This document shows positions 26,179-34,728 of a stretch of 64,000 nt of DNA, in pieces (position 1 is the stretch's first letter; each line of letters starts with the position of its first letter). Made by a program: the position numbers and the translations under genes. The notes beneath the pieces were generated by a model. The model saw only the letters and a list, made by a program, of their open reading frames with translations, was not told where the DNA came from and did no database searches. The stretch lies in assembly GCA_025359245.1 (NCBI GenBank), contig JANYGW010000072.1, positions 1-64,000 of the forward strand. The letters run 5' to 3'. The DNA is from Massilia sp. (lineage in GTDB: Bacteria > Pseudomonadota > Gammaproteobacteria > Burkholderiales > Burkholderiaceae_D).

Positions 26179-27081
26179 TTATAAACCGCTCAGGCAACCT
26201 TTTTGACCGGACGAATTCGGATAGCCGGTACCTGCGTTGTACGCAATGTTCGACCATTCGCCTTGCAGCTTCCATTTCGTGCCATTCGAGAAGGTGACCA
26301 GCGGCGCGCCGAAGGTCCATGCGCACTTGTCGCCGTTTTCCTGGCCGGAACCGTCATACCATGCGCCTGGGCTGGCTGGGTCGGAACGCGCTTCGGCCAA
26401 TTCGTGCGCGGTCACCGAAGCGAGCGCGGCCAGGCCTTGCGAATGCAGGCCGGACGTGTCGGCCGGATCGCAGCCGGAGTCGCCGTCGAGGTTGAAGAAG
26501 AAAGCGAATTGCACAGGCTTGCCGCCGCAGGTGCCGGCGCTATGCCAGGCGCAGTAGCCGGCGTGGCCGCGTTTCACGTCGGTGTAGACTGCATAGTAGC
26601 CATTCCCGGAAGGATCGGGATTGGTGACCATCTTGCATACTTCGGCCAGGATCGCTGCGGTCTTGCCGCCGCCGGTGGCGGTCGACGTGTCGATCAGGTG
26701 ACCCAGGTGGGTATTGCTAGGACCGACCTGGCCATTGGTGCCGGTCCACTCGTCGGACGTCTTGGCGTAATTCGAGTTGCTGTGTCCGGCATACCAGGAA
26801 TCGAGGCCGGCGATCTTGTCGGCCGCAAAAGTCGGATTGCTCCAGCTCGGACCCCACAGGATGACCTGGGTGACGGCCGTCGGCATGATCTTGCCGCCAT
26901 GGTAGGTCATCAATGGGCTGGTGCCAGCCGCGCCCGAACCCGGGGCAGCGTCACGCGCCTTGTGCACGCCGCGCGCTAACGGATCAGGCTTGCCGCCATT
27001 CTGATCTTGCACATCGCCGGCAACGGCCAGGCCAACGGAACAATTTAAAAGCAGGGCAGCTAAAGTCAATTTCCGAAACAT
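26179..27081 (-). CDS. Secreted protein with HELAEARSDP motif (EXORDIUM/PHI-1-like)
   Basis: 300 residues from ATG 27081 (AAGGAGA six bases upstream; the frame is open further but without coding character). Signal peptide MFRKLTLAALLLNCSVGLAVA. The mature sequence LMTYHGGKIMPTAVTQVILW near 57-76, the Cys-rich GYCAWHSAGTCGG and the block VTAHELAEARSDP...AWYDGSGQENGDKCAW near 225-260 resemble bacterial relatives of the plant EXORDIUM/PHI-1 family, in which H-E-L-A-E looks like a zinc-site helix. Peptidase activity is only a possibility. It is exported, perhaps through the type II system encoded nearby, and has its own strong terminator. Confidence 0.7.
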   Translation of the reverse strand: MFRKLTLAALLLNCSVGLAVAGDVQDQNGGKPDPLARGVHKARDAAPGSGAAGTSPLMTYHGGKIMPTAVTQVILWGPSWSNPTFAADKIAGLDSWYAGHSNSNYAKTSDEWTGTNGQVGPSNTHLGHLIDTSTATGGGKTAAILAEVCKMVTNPDPSGNGYYAVYTDVKRGHAGYCAWHSAGTCGGKPVQFAFFFNLDGDSGCDPADTSGLHSQGLAALASVTAHELAEARSDPASPGAWYDGSGQENGDKCAWTFGAPLVTFSNGTKWKLQGEWSNIAYNAGTGYPNSSGQKGCLSGL

Positions 27082-27427
27082 TAAAATCTCCTTGGTTTTA
27101 TGAGTTTTGGTCAGATCAAACAGAGATGATGCGTTAAGGCAACAGGTAGATTGCAAAACATCAATTTGCCAGATCCGAGATTGACAATATCGGAAGATAT
27201 GCCAGCTGGAAAGGGGAATTCCAGACGCGCAGCATCTGTGTATGCATATGTTGCGTCGATCCCACGCCGGGATTTTGTTTAATTGTTATCGGAGAAATAA
27301 ACGCGACTAGCGGCCCCACATGCGCGACAAATGTCAGCGTTTGCAAACAGATGCCTGGCCATGCAGCTGGCAGGCACGGCCCGCCAGTTTGGCATTGCCG
27401 CACGGCATGCCGGTGCGGGGCGACGCG
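27082..27427. other. Intergenic, 346 bases
   Basis: Upstream region of the secreted gene on the minus strand. It is AT-richer than its surroundings near 27120-27310. No further gene or clear repeat was seen. Confidence 0.4.
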
Positions 27428-28291
27428 CTATTGCGTGTTCATGGCCAGCGCGCGTTCGCGTTCGGCGTCATTGCTGAATAGCTGCTGGCGCAAGGTCGCC
27501 GTCGCCAGCGCGCGACGCGCAGGATCGCGTTCAGCGAGCCGCCGCAGTGCTTCGCGATACAGTGCCCAGTGCCGCGTCCATTGGCGTTCTTCGGTTTCGA
27601 TCAGCGCAAAACTTTTGCTCAACTCGGTAGCGCAGTCGAGCGCCTCCTGCGCCTGCGCGGCATCGCGCCCTGGCGCGAGCAGGCCGGCGCAACGGGCGTC
27701 TTCGGCCTCGAACCATTCCTTGTAGACGGTTGCGCCGAGCATGGCCTGGCGCATGGTCTTGCGCTGCGCCTGCCATGCGGCAAACTGCTCGGCGCCCAGG
27801 TCCGACAAGCCTTCCGCACCCGGCGCCACGAAGCGTATCCGCCCCAGCGCCGCATCGTGCTGATCCATATATGCCAGGTAGCGCGTGACCAGCGCCTGGG
27901 CGTCGATGTTGGCCGGGGCCGGCAGCTTGCGCTTGAGATAGGCGCGCAGCGTGTCGGCGGCGATCTGGCGCGACGCCACATCGCTATGGAGCAGATAGGA
28001 ATCCATCGCGTTGTGCAGCTGCACGTCGGTGATCAGTTGGCCACGCTCGTCGACGCGGACCACGCCCTCGGGGATTTCCTCGAGGTCGGCAACATGGTCG
28101 GCCGCGCTGCCGCTGTCGCCCGCTGTGAGCGTTCCCGGCCCGATTGCCGCGTTCCATGCCGGCGGCGCGCCGGCGGCGGCAACGGCGGCGGCCGGCGGCG
28201 TATCGGCTTGCCAGTACCAATACAATGCGGCTGCCAGCGCGAAACCGGCGCCGCAGGACAAGGCGAATGTGTGATTGGGGCGAATTGGCAT
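27428..28291 (-). CDS. Lipase secretion chaperone-like protein (orphan)
   Basis: 287 residues from ATG 28291. A single N-terminal membrane anchor (FALSCGAGFALAAALYWYWQ near 8-27), an Ala/Pro-rich linker, then a long all-helical body: NAMDSYLLHSDVASRQIAAD, LKRKLPAPANIDAQALVTRY, FVAPGAEGLSDLGAEQFAAW, KEWFEAEDARCAG. This is the layout of Lif/LipB foldases that fold a secreted lipase in the periplasm while anchored to the inner membrane. The length is on the short side for the family and the classic RxxFDY motif is only loosely kept (NAMDSYLL). No lipase gene is adjacent, so the client is unknown or encoded elsewhere. Confidence 0.65.
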   Translation of the reverse strand: MPIRPNHTFALSCGAGFALAAALYWYWQADTPPAAAVAAAGAPPAWNAAIGPGTLTAGDSGSAADHVADLEEIPEGVVRVDERGQLITDVQLHNAMDSYLLHSDVASRQIAADTLRAYLKRKLPAPANIDAQALVTRYLAYMDQHDAALGRIRFVAPGAEGLSDLGAEQFAAWQAQRKTMRQAMLGATVYKEWFEAEDARCAGLLAPGRDAAQAQEALDCATELSKSFALIETEERQWTRHWALYREALRRLAERDPARRALATATLRQQLFSNDAERERALAMNTQ

Positions 28292-28562
28292 AAGCGGGAC
28301 AGGCGGCGCGATGTTCCTCGATGTTATCTGTGGCAGTCTACAACATCCTTCCCGCCTTGGCATTCCGTTGCGGCCGCCCCGATTGCGCAGGCGCCTGGAT
28401 GCCAGCGCCGCCGCATAATTCCCCTGCGGCGCGAACTCCTGGCGTCATCAGTGGACTAACCCAACGACAGCTGCCAATTGCGCACTGCCCGCCACGCCAG
28501 CGGCGGGAGCCGTTGCATGTTCTAGCCATGGCTGGCCAATGTCGCTTTTAAGGGGAGATACC

Positions 28563-30140
28563 ATGCCCGCACGTAAACTGTTCCATGACAGCGTACTTGA
28601 GATCCCGGTTCAAGCCGGACTGGTCCCTAGTGGTTTGAACGTCCATGCCGCCATGCCCGAGCATTTGGATGAATTGATGACCTTGAGTTTCTCGCTTTCG
28701 CCTCCGGGCGGACGCAACGAGGAACTCGAAGAGCGGGTCAACCAAGGAGAACGGATACCGATACAGGACATCCAGCGTCAATATGGCGTTCCGGCAGCCG
28801 ATGTCGCTCCGCTGATTTCCTGGCTGAAGGATCATCACTTCACGATCCGCTATCAAGCGCCGGACAATACCAGCATCCAGGCCAGTGCCGCTGCCAGCGA
28901 CGTCGCCAAGGCGTTGCGGGTAGAGCTGGTGCGGGTGACCAGCGACGGCATTACCTATACCGCCGCGCGCAATGCGCCCAGCCTGCCCGAACCGGTCGCA
29001 GCCAATGTGCGCGCCATCGTCGGGCTGCAACCGTTTCGTCAAGCCCACAAGCATTCCCGGCGCCGGCCGCTACGGCGCGGCCCGGCAGATGCAGCGGCAG
29101 CGGCAGCGCCCGGCTACCGCCCCGCCGATCTGCTGCGCGCTTACGGCGCCGATGGCGTGGGCGTGACCGGAGAAGGGCAGACGATCGCCATCATCATCGA
29201 TACCGCGCCCAAGCAAGCCGATCTCAGCGCTTTCTGGGCCCTCAGCGGCCTGGCCGATAATGTGGGGCGGGTCGAGGTCATCAATGTCAATTCCTTGCCC
29301 TTGCCGGCAGCAAGCGGGGAAGAATCGCTCGACGCGCAGTGGGCCAGCGGTATCGCGCCCGGGGCCAAGGTGCGCATCTACGCGACCGGCACGCTGAGCT
29401 TCGCTGACATCGACTTCGCGCTCGACCGAATCTTGTTGGATCTTTCCAGTGAGCCGGGATTGCGCCAGGTATCGATGAGCCTGGGGCTCGGCGAAGCCTA
29501 TATGGCGCCCGGCGAAGTCAAGACCGAGCACGCGAAATTGCTGCGCCTGGCCGCCGCGGGCGTCAATGTCTTTGTTTCCACCGGCGATGCAGGTTCCAAT
29601 CCCGACAGTACCGGCCACAGCGCGGGCGGGCCGCTGCAGGCGGAATACGAATCGTCCGATCCGTGCGTCGTCGGCGTGAGCGGCACCACGCTGAAGATCG
29701 CGCCCGACGGGACCATCCGCGAGACGGCCTGGTCCGGTACTGGTGGCGGCAAGAGCAGTTACTTCAAGCGTCCTTCCTGGCAGGTCGCCCATGCCATCAA
29801 GTCGGTCAGCCACCGACTGGTGCCCGACGTCAGCCTGACGGCCGATCCCAACTACGGCGCCCTGGTCGTCCTCAACGGCGACGCGGTCGAATATGGCGGC
29901 ACCAGCTGGAGCGCGCCGGTCTGGGCAGGCTTTTGCGCACTCATCAACTCAGCCAGGGAAAAGAGCGGCAAGCCGGCGCTCGCCTTTCTCAATCCGCTGC
30001 TGTACCAGAAACAAGGAACGGCGTGTTTTCGCGATATCACCAGCGGCAGCAACGGCGCGTATGACTGTACCAAGGGTTACGACATGGTCACCGGCCTCGG
30101 CGTTCCGAACGTGCAGCAGCTCATTCATGACTTGCCCTGA
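28563..30140 (+). CDS. S53 family serine-carboxyl protease (kumamolisin-like)
   Basis: 525 residues from ATG 28563 (AAGGGGAG upstream). Residues 1-165 are the S53 propeptide (GGRNEELEERVNQGERIPIQ, AALRV-type beta-strands), which is removed autocatalytically. Catalytic residues have the sedolisin spacing: Glu253 and Asp257 in EESLDAQW, the oxyanion Asp in STGDAGSN and Ser448 in YGGTSWSAP. The C-terminal DITSGSNGAYDCTKGYDMVTG carries the calcium site. No signal peptide is visible, as in kumamolisin, which is exported by other means. It would be an acid-active endopeptidase. It differs from the S53 protease at 35761, which has a signal peptide and PPC domains. Confidence 0.9.
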   Translation: MPARKLFHDSVLEIPVQAGLVPSGLNVHAAMPEHLDELMTLSFSLSPPGGRNEELEERVNQGERIPIQDIQRQYGVPAADVAPLISWLKDHHFTIRYQAPDNTSIQASAAASDVAKALRVELVRVTSDGITYTAARNAPSLPEPVAANVRAIVGLQPFRQAHKHSRRRPLRRGPADAAAAAAPGYRPADLLRAYGADGVGVTGEGQTIAIIIDTAPKQADLSAFWALSGLADNVGRVEVINVNSLPLPAASGEESLDAQWASGIAPGAKVRIYATGTLSFADIDFALDRILLDLSSEPGLRQVSMSLGLGEAYMAPGEVKTEHAKLLRLAAAGVNVFVSTGDAGSNPDSTGHSAGGPLQAEYESSDPCVVGVSGTTLKIAPDGTIRETAWSGTGGGKSSYFKRPSWQVAHAIKSVSHRLVPDVSLTADPNYGALVVLNGDAVEYGGTSWSAPVWAGFCALINSAREKSGKPALAFLNPLLYQKQGTACFRDITSGSNGAYDCTKGYDMVTGLGVPNVQQLIHDLP

Positions 30141-30212
30141 AACACGCCATGTTCAGGCCGATGAAAGGCCCCCGCGCGGGGCCATGCGCTTCCATGGCAT
30201 TGGAGACATGGA

Positions 30213-30743
30213 TCAGAAAATGGCGAGGAAGCCATTGGCGAACAAGCCCAGCCCCACCAGGCCGACCGGCACCGATGTCCACCAGATGCGCTTGGCCTTG
30301 AGCAGGCCGGAAATCGAGTTGAGCAGGATGGACACTTGCAGGAAGATCACCGCCAGGCCGAATGGCTTGCCGTGCAGCTTGGCATCATCGCGCTGATGTT
30401 CAAACGCGATGGCCTTGTCCTTGATCTCCTGCTTTTCCTTGTCGTAGCGTGCGATCTGCTGCTGCGCCTTCGTCACGGCCGCCGCATAGGCGTTGAGCGC
30501 GGGGTTGCCCGGCGCCAGGGCCTGCGCTTGCAGCGTGAATTGGTCTACTTGCAGTTCGTACAGATGCTGCTTGGTACTCTTGGCCTGGTAAAACGACCAT
30601 TGATCGGACGAGAGCGCCTGATTGATCACGCTGAGCGTCGAATAGCTGCCGCCCTTGAAGGTGGACAAGGTCGCGCAGACAGCAAGAATGACCGTGGCCA
30701 GCGCCATGTGGTTGAGCCAGGGAGCACGAATTTCTTCAGCCAT
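30213..30743 (-). CDS. DUF4337 membrane protein
   Basis: 176 residues with ATG at 30743. N-terminal membrane helix (LNHMALATVILAVCATLSTF), a central coiled coil of about 70 residues (QWSFYQAKSTKQHLYELQVD ... IARYDKEKQEIKDKAIAFEH) and two C-terminal helices (LAVIFLQVSILLNSISGLL; TSVPVGLVGLGLFANGFLAI). This three-helix plus coiled-coil layout and the WSFYQAKS motif define DUF4337. The function is unknown. It probably sits in the inner membrane with the coil on one face, and is a separate unit from the cupredoxin operon upstream. Confidence 0.8.
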   Translation of the reverse strand: MAEEIRAPWLNHMALATVILAVCATLSTFKGGSYSTLSVINQALSSDQWSFYQAKSTKQHLYELQVDQFTLQAQALAPGNPALNAYAAAVTKAQQQIARYDKEKQEIKDKAIAFEHQRDDAKLHGKPFGLAVIFLQVSILLNSISGLLKAKRIWWTSVPVGLVGLGLFANGFLAIF

Positions 30744-30858
30744 TGAAAGGTTCCGGAATGTATAAATGAGCAGCAGTATAGCGCCTGTTCTGCCCGGGCG
30801 GTCCAGCGCCGCGGTGACTGGCGATGCACGCGGCCCGGAACCGTTCCGAGAAACCCGT

Positions 30859-31230
30859 TTACGTCACGATGAGCTTGCCGTGCATTTCCTCATGGCCGCT
30901 TCCGCAAAAATTGTCGCACAAGAATTCGAACACGCCAGCCTTGTCGGTCGGTATGCGGATCTGCGTGGCAGGGCCGGGCACCAGGTCGGTGCGCAGGTGC
31001 ATGCCGGGCACATTGAAGCCATGGACGAAGTCGATCGCGGTCACTTCCAGCACGATAGTTTCGCCTTGCCGTATGTGGATCTCGCTGGGCGTGAATTGAA
31101 ACTTGCGCGCCGTGACCTGGATGATCCGCTCTTTCAGCGGCGCCTTGCCCTGGGCATCGATGGCGCCGAGCAGCAAGGCCGCCGTGCCGGCCAGCGCACC
31201 ACCGCAAAAATTGCGTCTTGCCCGGTTCAT
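30859..31230 (-). CDS. Exported cupredoxin with a complete CuA-type site
   Basis: 123 residues. Twin-arginine-like leader (RARRNFCGGALAG). The fold is a single cupredoxin with His70 in DFVHGFNV and the loop C105-DNF-C109-GSG-H113-EE-M116, which is the full ligand set of binuclear CuA centres (cytochrome oxidase subunit II, nitrous oxide reductase). No transmembrane hairpin or oxidase genes are present, so it is a soluble periplasmic electron carrier or copper-binding protein. Its start overlaps the stop of the phosphoesterase gene (4 bases), so both are made together, probably from the ECF-type promoter at 32266-32294. Confidence 0.85.
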   Translation of the reverse strand: MNRARRNFCGGALAGTAALLLGAIDAQGKAPLKERIIQVTARKFQFTPSEIHIRQGETIVLEVTAIDFVHGFNVPGMHLRTDLVPGPATQIRIPTDKAGVFEFLCDNFCGSGHEEMHGKLIVT

Positions 31231-32114
31231 CCCGCACCCCCTTCCACAAGCTTTTCAGCAATCGTGTAGCGGGCCGAGGCCGGATCGGCCTCGATCTCGC
31301 GAAAGCCCAGGCCCTTGCCCGGCGCGGCCGGGTCCCACGGCAGCGGGGTGCGCTTTTCCTGCGAGCCTGGGGCCGGCAGGGGGAAGATCAGCGACTTGGC
31401 GGCATGGTGCGCGATATGGCCAGTCTGGTGATGATGCTCCTGGTGGATATGGCCATAGAACACCGTCACATTCGGGTGCGGCATCAACAGGGCCAGCGCC
31501 TTGTCGCCATCGCGCGTGGCCCAATCCCATTTCGGTTCCAGGTCGAACAGCGGCCGATGCGTCAGCACGACGATGGGCGCATCCTGGGCGCGCCCGGCCA
31601 GATCCTGGGCCAGCCACGCCAGTTGCGTTTCGCCGATTTTGGCGCCCGGATCGGACACGTTGTCGAGCGCGATGAAGTGGACGCCCTTGTGGTCGAAGCT
31701 GTAGTGGGTCGGGCCGAAAAATTCCTTGAAGGCGGCGCCGTTGTCGAGCGCAGCGTCATGTTCGCCCGGCATGAAGTGGACGGTCTTGACCTTCAGCGCG
31801 CCGACGATGTCGCGAAATTGCGCCATGCGCTGCCGGCGCTCCTTCGGATCGTCCGTGGTGTGGGTCAGGTCGCCGGTAAAGACGATGAAGTCGGGCGCGA
31901 TCGCCAGGGCGTTCACGGCGGCGACCGCCTTGCGCAGCGTATTGGCGGCGTCCGGATTGGGCGGGCCGCTAAAGCCCCAATGGGTGTCCGACAACTGGAC
32001 AAAATAGAAATCGCTGATCTGGCCGGCGGCAAGGCTGGAGCCATACAGTCCTGACAGAAAGACGGCGCCGCCACCGACGGCGCCCAGCTTCAAAAAGTTC
32101 CTGCGATCTAACAT
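31227..32114 (-). CDS. Tat-exported calcineurin-like metallophosphoesterase
   Basis: 295 residues. The leader DRRNFLKLGAVGGGAVFLSG is a textbook twin-arginine signal, so it folds before export to the periplasm. Metal motifs in order: LSDTHWG near 42-48, FTGDLTHTT near 80-88, MPGEHDAA (Glu in place of the usual Asn of GNHD), LTHRPLF and YGHIHQEHHHQ. It probably hydrolyses a phosphoester in the periplasm; the substrate is unknown. It is the first gene of a two-gene operon with the CuA protein, divergent from an ECF sigma factor whose promoter motif it shares. Confidence 0.85.
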   Translation of the reverse strand: MLDRRNFLKLGAVGGGAVFLSGLYGSSLAAGQISDFYFVQLSDTHWGFSGPPNPDAANTLRKAVAAVNALAIAPDFIVFTGDLTHTTDDPKERRQRMAQFRDIVGALKVKTVHFMPGEHDAALDNGAAFKEFFGPTHYSFDHKGVHFIALDNVSDPGAKIGETQLAWLAQDLAGRAQDAPIVVLTHRPLFDLEPKWDWATRDGDKALALLMPHPNVTVFYGHIHQEHHHQTGHIAHHAAKSLIFPLPAPGSQEKRTPLPWDPAAPGKGLGFREIEADPASARYTIAEKLVEGGAG

Positions 32115-32265
32115 GTTATTCTCCTTGGACTGACAGTAATGAAATCACGTTGCTTGCAGTCGCCGCCTGCTGGCCGGCCGCCGCCAACGCCACCAGGCCA
32201 CATTTGCCGGCGCGCCCGCTGCAGCCATCAGCGCGTTGGCGCAACCACCATGGCCTGCATCTGCT

Positions 32266-32294
32266 CAAACCCGGGGGCGGGGCGCTTTATTCCC
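32266..32294 (-). promoter_or_regulatory. Candidate ECF-sigma promoter of the phosphoesterase-cupredoxin operon
   Basis: On the minus strand GGGAATAAA (32294-32286), then 15 bases, then GTTTG (32270-32266). It mirrors the motif before the sigma gene, including a shared GCCCCCGG in the spacer. The leader to the ATG at 32114 is about 150 bases. Confidence 0.6.
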
Positions 32295-32325
32295 GCCGCG
32301 CGCACTTTATTTATTTTCAAAAAAC

Positions 32326-32355
32326 GGGAATAAATCGCGTGCCCCCGGAGTCTGG
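32326..32355 (+). promoter_or_regulatory. Candidate autoregulated ECF-sigma promoter
   Basis: GGGAATAAA (32326-32334), 15 bases, GTCTGG (32350-32355), about 22 bases before the sigma start. Same elements and spacing as the divergent copy at 32266-32294. Confidence 0.65.
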
Positions 32356-32377
32356 TAGCGGAGAATTGGAAAAGACG

Positions 32378-32953
32378 ATGAGTATTCGGGTGGATGAACA
32401 CAACAGGAATGAGGCATTCGAGGCGATCATCTTGCCGCACCTGGACGCCGCCTATCGCCTGGCGCGCTGGCTGACGGGCGACAGCCATGGCGCCGAAGAC
32501 CTGGTGCAGATGGCGTACATGCGGGCCTGGCGTTTCTTCGACGATTTTCGCGGCGACGACGCCCGCGCGTGGCTGCTGAAAATCGTGCGCAACACCTACT
32601 TCAGCAGCTTGCGCGACAACCGCCATCAACGCGATGCACTGCCATTCGATGAAGCGCTGCACAGCGACGACGCGGACGGGGCCGACGTGTCCGTGTTCGG
32701 CATGGGGAATAATCCGGAAGCGATCCTGATGCGCCTCGATACCGGGCGGCTGGTCCAGCAGGCGCTGGCCGGGCTGCCGGTCGCGTTTCGCGAAGTGCTC
32801 GTGCTCAAGGAGATGGACGGCTTGTCCTACCAGCAGATCGCCACTGTCGCCGGCATCCCGATCGGGACCGTCATGTCGCGCCTGGCGCGCGGCAGAAAGC
32901 TATTGTTCGATTACTTCAGGCAGCACGGGCAAGGAGAACGCGATGGATTGTAA
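32378..32953 (+). CDS. ECF-type RNA polymerase sigma factor
   Basis: 191 residues from ATG 32378. Region 2 is LPHLDAAYRLARWLTGDSHG followed by AEDLVQMAYMRAWRFFDDFR. Region 4 is LPVAFREVLVLKEMDGLSYQ followed by QIATVAGIPIGTVMSRLARG. There is no region 1 or 3, as expected for the ECF group. The end overlaps the anti-sigma gene by 11 bases, the standard pairing for envelope-stress regulation. The mirrored GGGAATAAA promoters suggest it drives both itself and the CuA/phosphoesterase operon. The inducing signal is unknown; a copper or redox signal would fit the target genes but is a guess. Confidence 0.93.
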   Translation: MSIRVDEHNRNEAFEAIILPHLDAAYRLARWLTGDSHGAEDLVQMAYMRAWRFFDDFRGDDARAWLLKIVRNTYFSSLRDNRHQRDALPFDEALHSDDADGADVSVFGMGNNPEAILMRLDTGRLVQQALAGLPVAFREVLVLKEMDGLSYQQIATVAGIPIGTVMSRLARGRKLLFDYFRQHGQGERDGL

Positions 32954-33704
32954 GCAAGCCGAACAGATGATGATGGCCGACCTCGACGATGAGCTCGATG
33001 TGCCGGACATGATCCACCTGCGCGCGCATCTGGCCGCTTGCGACGGGTGCCGCTCCGCCCATGTGGGCCTGGCCCGGCTCGGCGCCATGGTGCGCAGCAA
33101 GGCCGTCCACTACCAGGCGCCGGCCCATTTGCGCGAACGCGTCATGGCGGCATTGCCGGCGCCGGCGCGGCGCTCGGCGCCGCGCCAGGCGCATCGCTGG
33201 CCATGGGCCTGGATCAATTTCGGCGCCGCTGCCGCCTGCGCGCTGCTGTTGGCATCGTCCCAGCTGCTGCCGCTGTGGACGGCGTCGTCGGCCGACCAGC
33301 TGGACCAGGAAGTAGTGAACAGCCATTTTCGCGCGCTGATGGCCGACCACCTGACCGATGTCGCCTCGTCCGACCAGCACACGGTCAAGCCCTGGTTTGC
33401 CGGCAAGCTCGATTATTCGCCGCCGGTCGTCGACCTTGCCGCGCAGGGTTTTCCGCTGGTCGGCGGCCGCCTCGATTATCTGGGCGGGCGCACGGTGGCG
33501 GGCCTGGCCTATCGTCACCACCAGCACGTGATCAATCTGTTCATCTGGCCTGCCGGCACCGCGGGCAGCGCGGCCGTGCACATCGCGTCGCGCCAGGGCT
33601 ACCAGATTGCCAGCTGGCGCGAAGGCGGCTTCGACTACAAGGCGGTGGCCGACATGAACACCCAGGACCTCGCCTCTTTCGAGCGCCTGCTGGGCGGACA
33701 CTAG
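32943..33704 (+). CDS. Membrane-bound zinc-finger anti-sigma factor
   Basis: 253 residues. N-terminal cytoplasmic domain with the ZAS motif H29-x3-C33-x2-C36 (HLAACDGC), which binds the sigma factor. A single membrane helix near 88-107 (WINFGAAAACALLLASSQLL) follows. The periplasmic domain of ~145 residues (VVNSHFRALMADHLTDVASS ... LVGGRLDYLGGRTVAGLAYR) is of the type often found in 'transmembrane transcriptional regulator (anti-sigma)' proteins. It overlaps the sigma gene by 11 bases and should hold it inactive until a periplasmic signal arrives. Confidence 0.9.
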   Translation: MDCKQAEQMMMADLDDELDVPDMIHLRAHLAACDGCRSAHVGLARLGAMVRSKAVHYQAPAHLRERVMAALPAPARRSAPRQAHRWPWAWINFGAAAACALLLASSQLLPLWTASSADQLDQEVVNSHFRALMADHLTDVASSDQHTVKPWFAGKLDYSPPVVDLAAQGFPLVGGRLDYLGGRTVAGLAYRHHQHVINLFIWPAGTAGSAAVHIASRQGYQIASWREGGFDYKAVADMNTQDLASFERLLGGH

Positions 33705-33759
33705 CGTGCATGTCGTGGCGACGATCAATTAGCCGCCAGATGCCGGCCATGGCGCCGCG

Positions 33760-34728
33760 CTAGTATTCCCTGACCCATTTCACGGTCGTGTTGCCGGTCC
33801 GCTTGCGGTAGATGAGCGCCTGCAAGTCGCGCTCGCCGCGCTCGTACTGGACATTGGCGTCGAGCACAAAGAAATCGGTTCTGACAGAAAACAGTTTCAG
33901 GTCGGGCGCGATCGCGGCCCGGTTGAAAAAATCGGCTTCGTCCTTGAAGAAGGCCGATTTGCGGCCAGCGATCAGCGTTGCCGCTTCGGCCACCGACTTG
34001 TTCATCATGGCAGCGAGGACCTCGGGACCGGCCGTATTGACATTGACCGGCGTGGGCACCGGCAAAATGGTGACGTACAATTTGAGCCGCGTCACGAGTG
34101 ACTGGGTGAAGGCGCTGTCGTCGAGCAGGTCGTCGAGGCGCTTCAGGCCCGGGTGCACGGCGGCCTTGGCCGGCGCCGGCTGCGCGGCGGGCGCGGCGCC
34201 TGGGGCGCCCTCGGGCGTGGCCGCTTCCGGATTTTGGGTGGCCACCACGTCCGCCAGCGCCTTGTTGGCCAGTGCCGGATCGAGCTGCAGTAGCGACAGC
34301 AAGCGCTTGAAAATGGCGAGCTGCTGGCTGTCCTCAATGCCATTCTGGGCCAGGTTGCCAAGATTAAAGCGCGATTGCGCATCGACGATACGGGCCGCCA
34401 TGCGGGGGGCGCCGTGGCCCTTGTCATCGGCTGCGGCGTGGTCGACGTAATCGGCTAATGCCTGCTGTGCCATGGGAAAGGCCCACGCTTCATCCAGGTG
34501 GTCAATCGCGCTCACCCGGGCATCTTCGCTCAGCACGCCCCGGGCCCAGTCGACCATGCCGCGCAGCACCCATTTGCTTTGCATCTGGATACGCGCGTTT
34601 TCCATCGAGCGGATCTGGACTTGCTGGCGCCAGAACAGGCTCGCCACGATCGTCACCGCCAGCGTGGTCAGCAACAGTGCCGTCACGACAGCGACGCCGC
34701 GTTCGCGCCGGAGGCAGGCGCGCCTCAA
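33760..34728 (-). CDS. gspK: Type II secretion minor pseudopilin GspK
   Basis: 322 residues from a TTG at 34728 that overlaps the gspJ stop (TTGA). Prepilin leader RRERG followed by a hydrophobic helix (VAVVTALLLTTLAVTIVASL) without Glu at position 5, as usual for GspK. The large globular domain has DAQSRFNLGNL near 125 and the NVNTAGPEVLAAM helix-hairpin segment near 230, both typical for the family. With GspI and GspJ it forms the tip of the pseudopilus and starts its assembly. A Pro/Ala-rich insert near 175-200 (EAATPEGAPGAAPAAQPAPA) is unusual. Confidence 0.9.
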   Translation of the reverse strand: MRRACLRRERGVAVVTALLLTTLAVTIVASLFWRQQVQIRSMENARIQMQSKWVLRGMVDWARGVLSEDARVSAIDHLDEAWAFPMAQQALADYVDHAAADDKGHGAPRMAARIVDAQSRFNLGNLAQNGIEDSQQLAIFKRLLSLLQLDPALANKALADVVATQNPEAATPEGAPGAAPAAQPAPAKAAVHPGLKRLDDLLDDSAFTQSLVTRLKLYVTILPVPTPVNVNTAGPEVLAAMMNKSVAEAATLIAGRKSAFFKDEADFFNRAAIAPDLKLFSVRTDFFVLDANVQYERGERDLQALIYRKRTGNTTVKWVREY

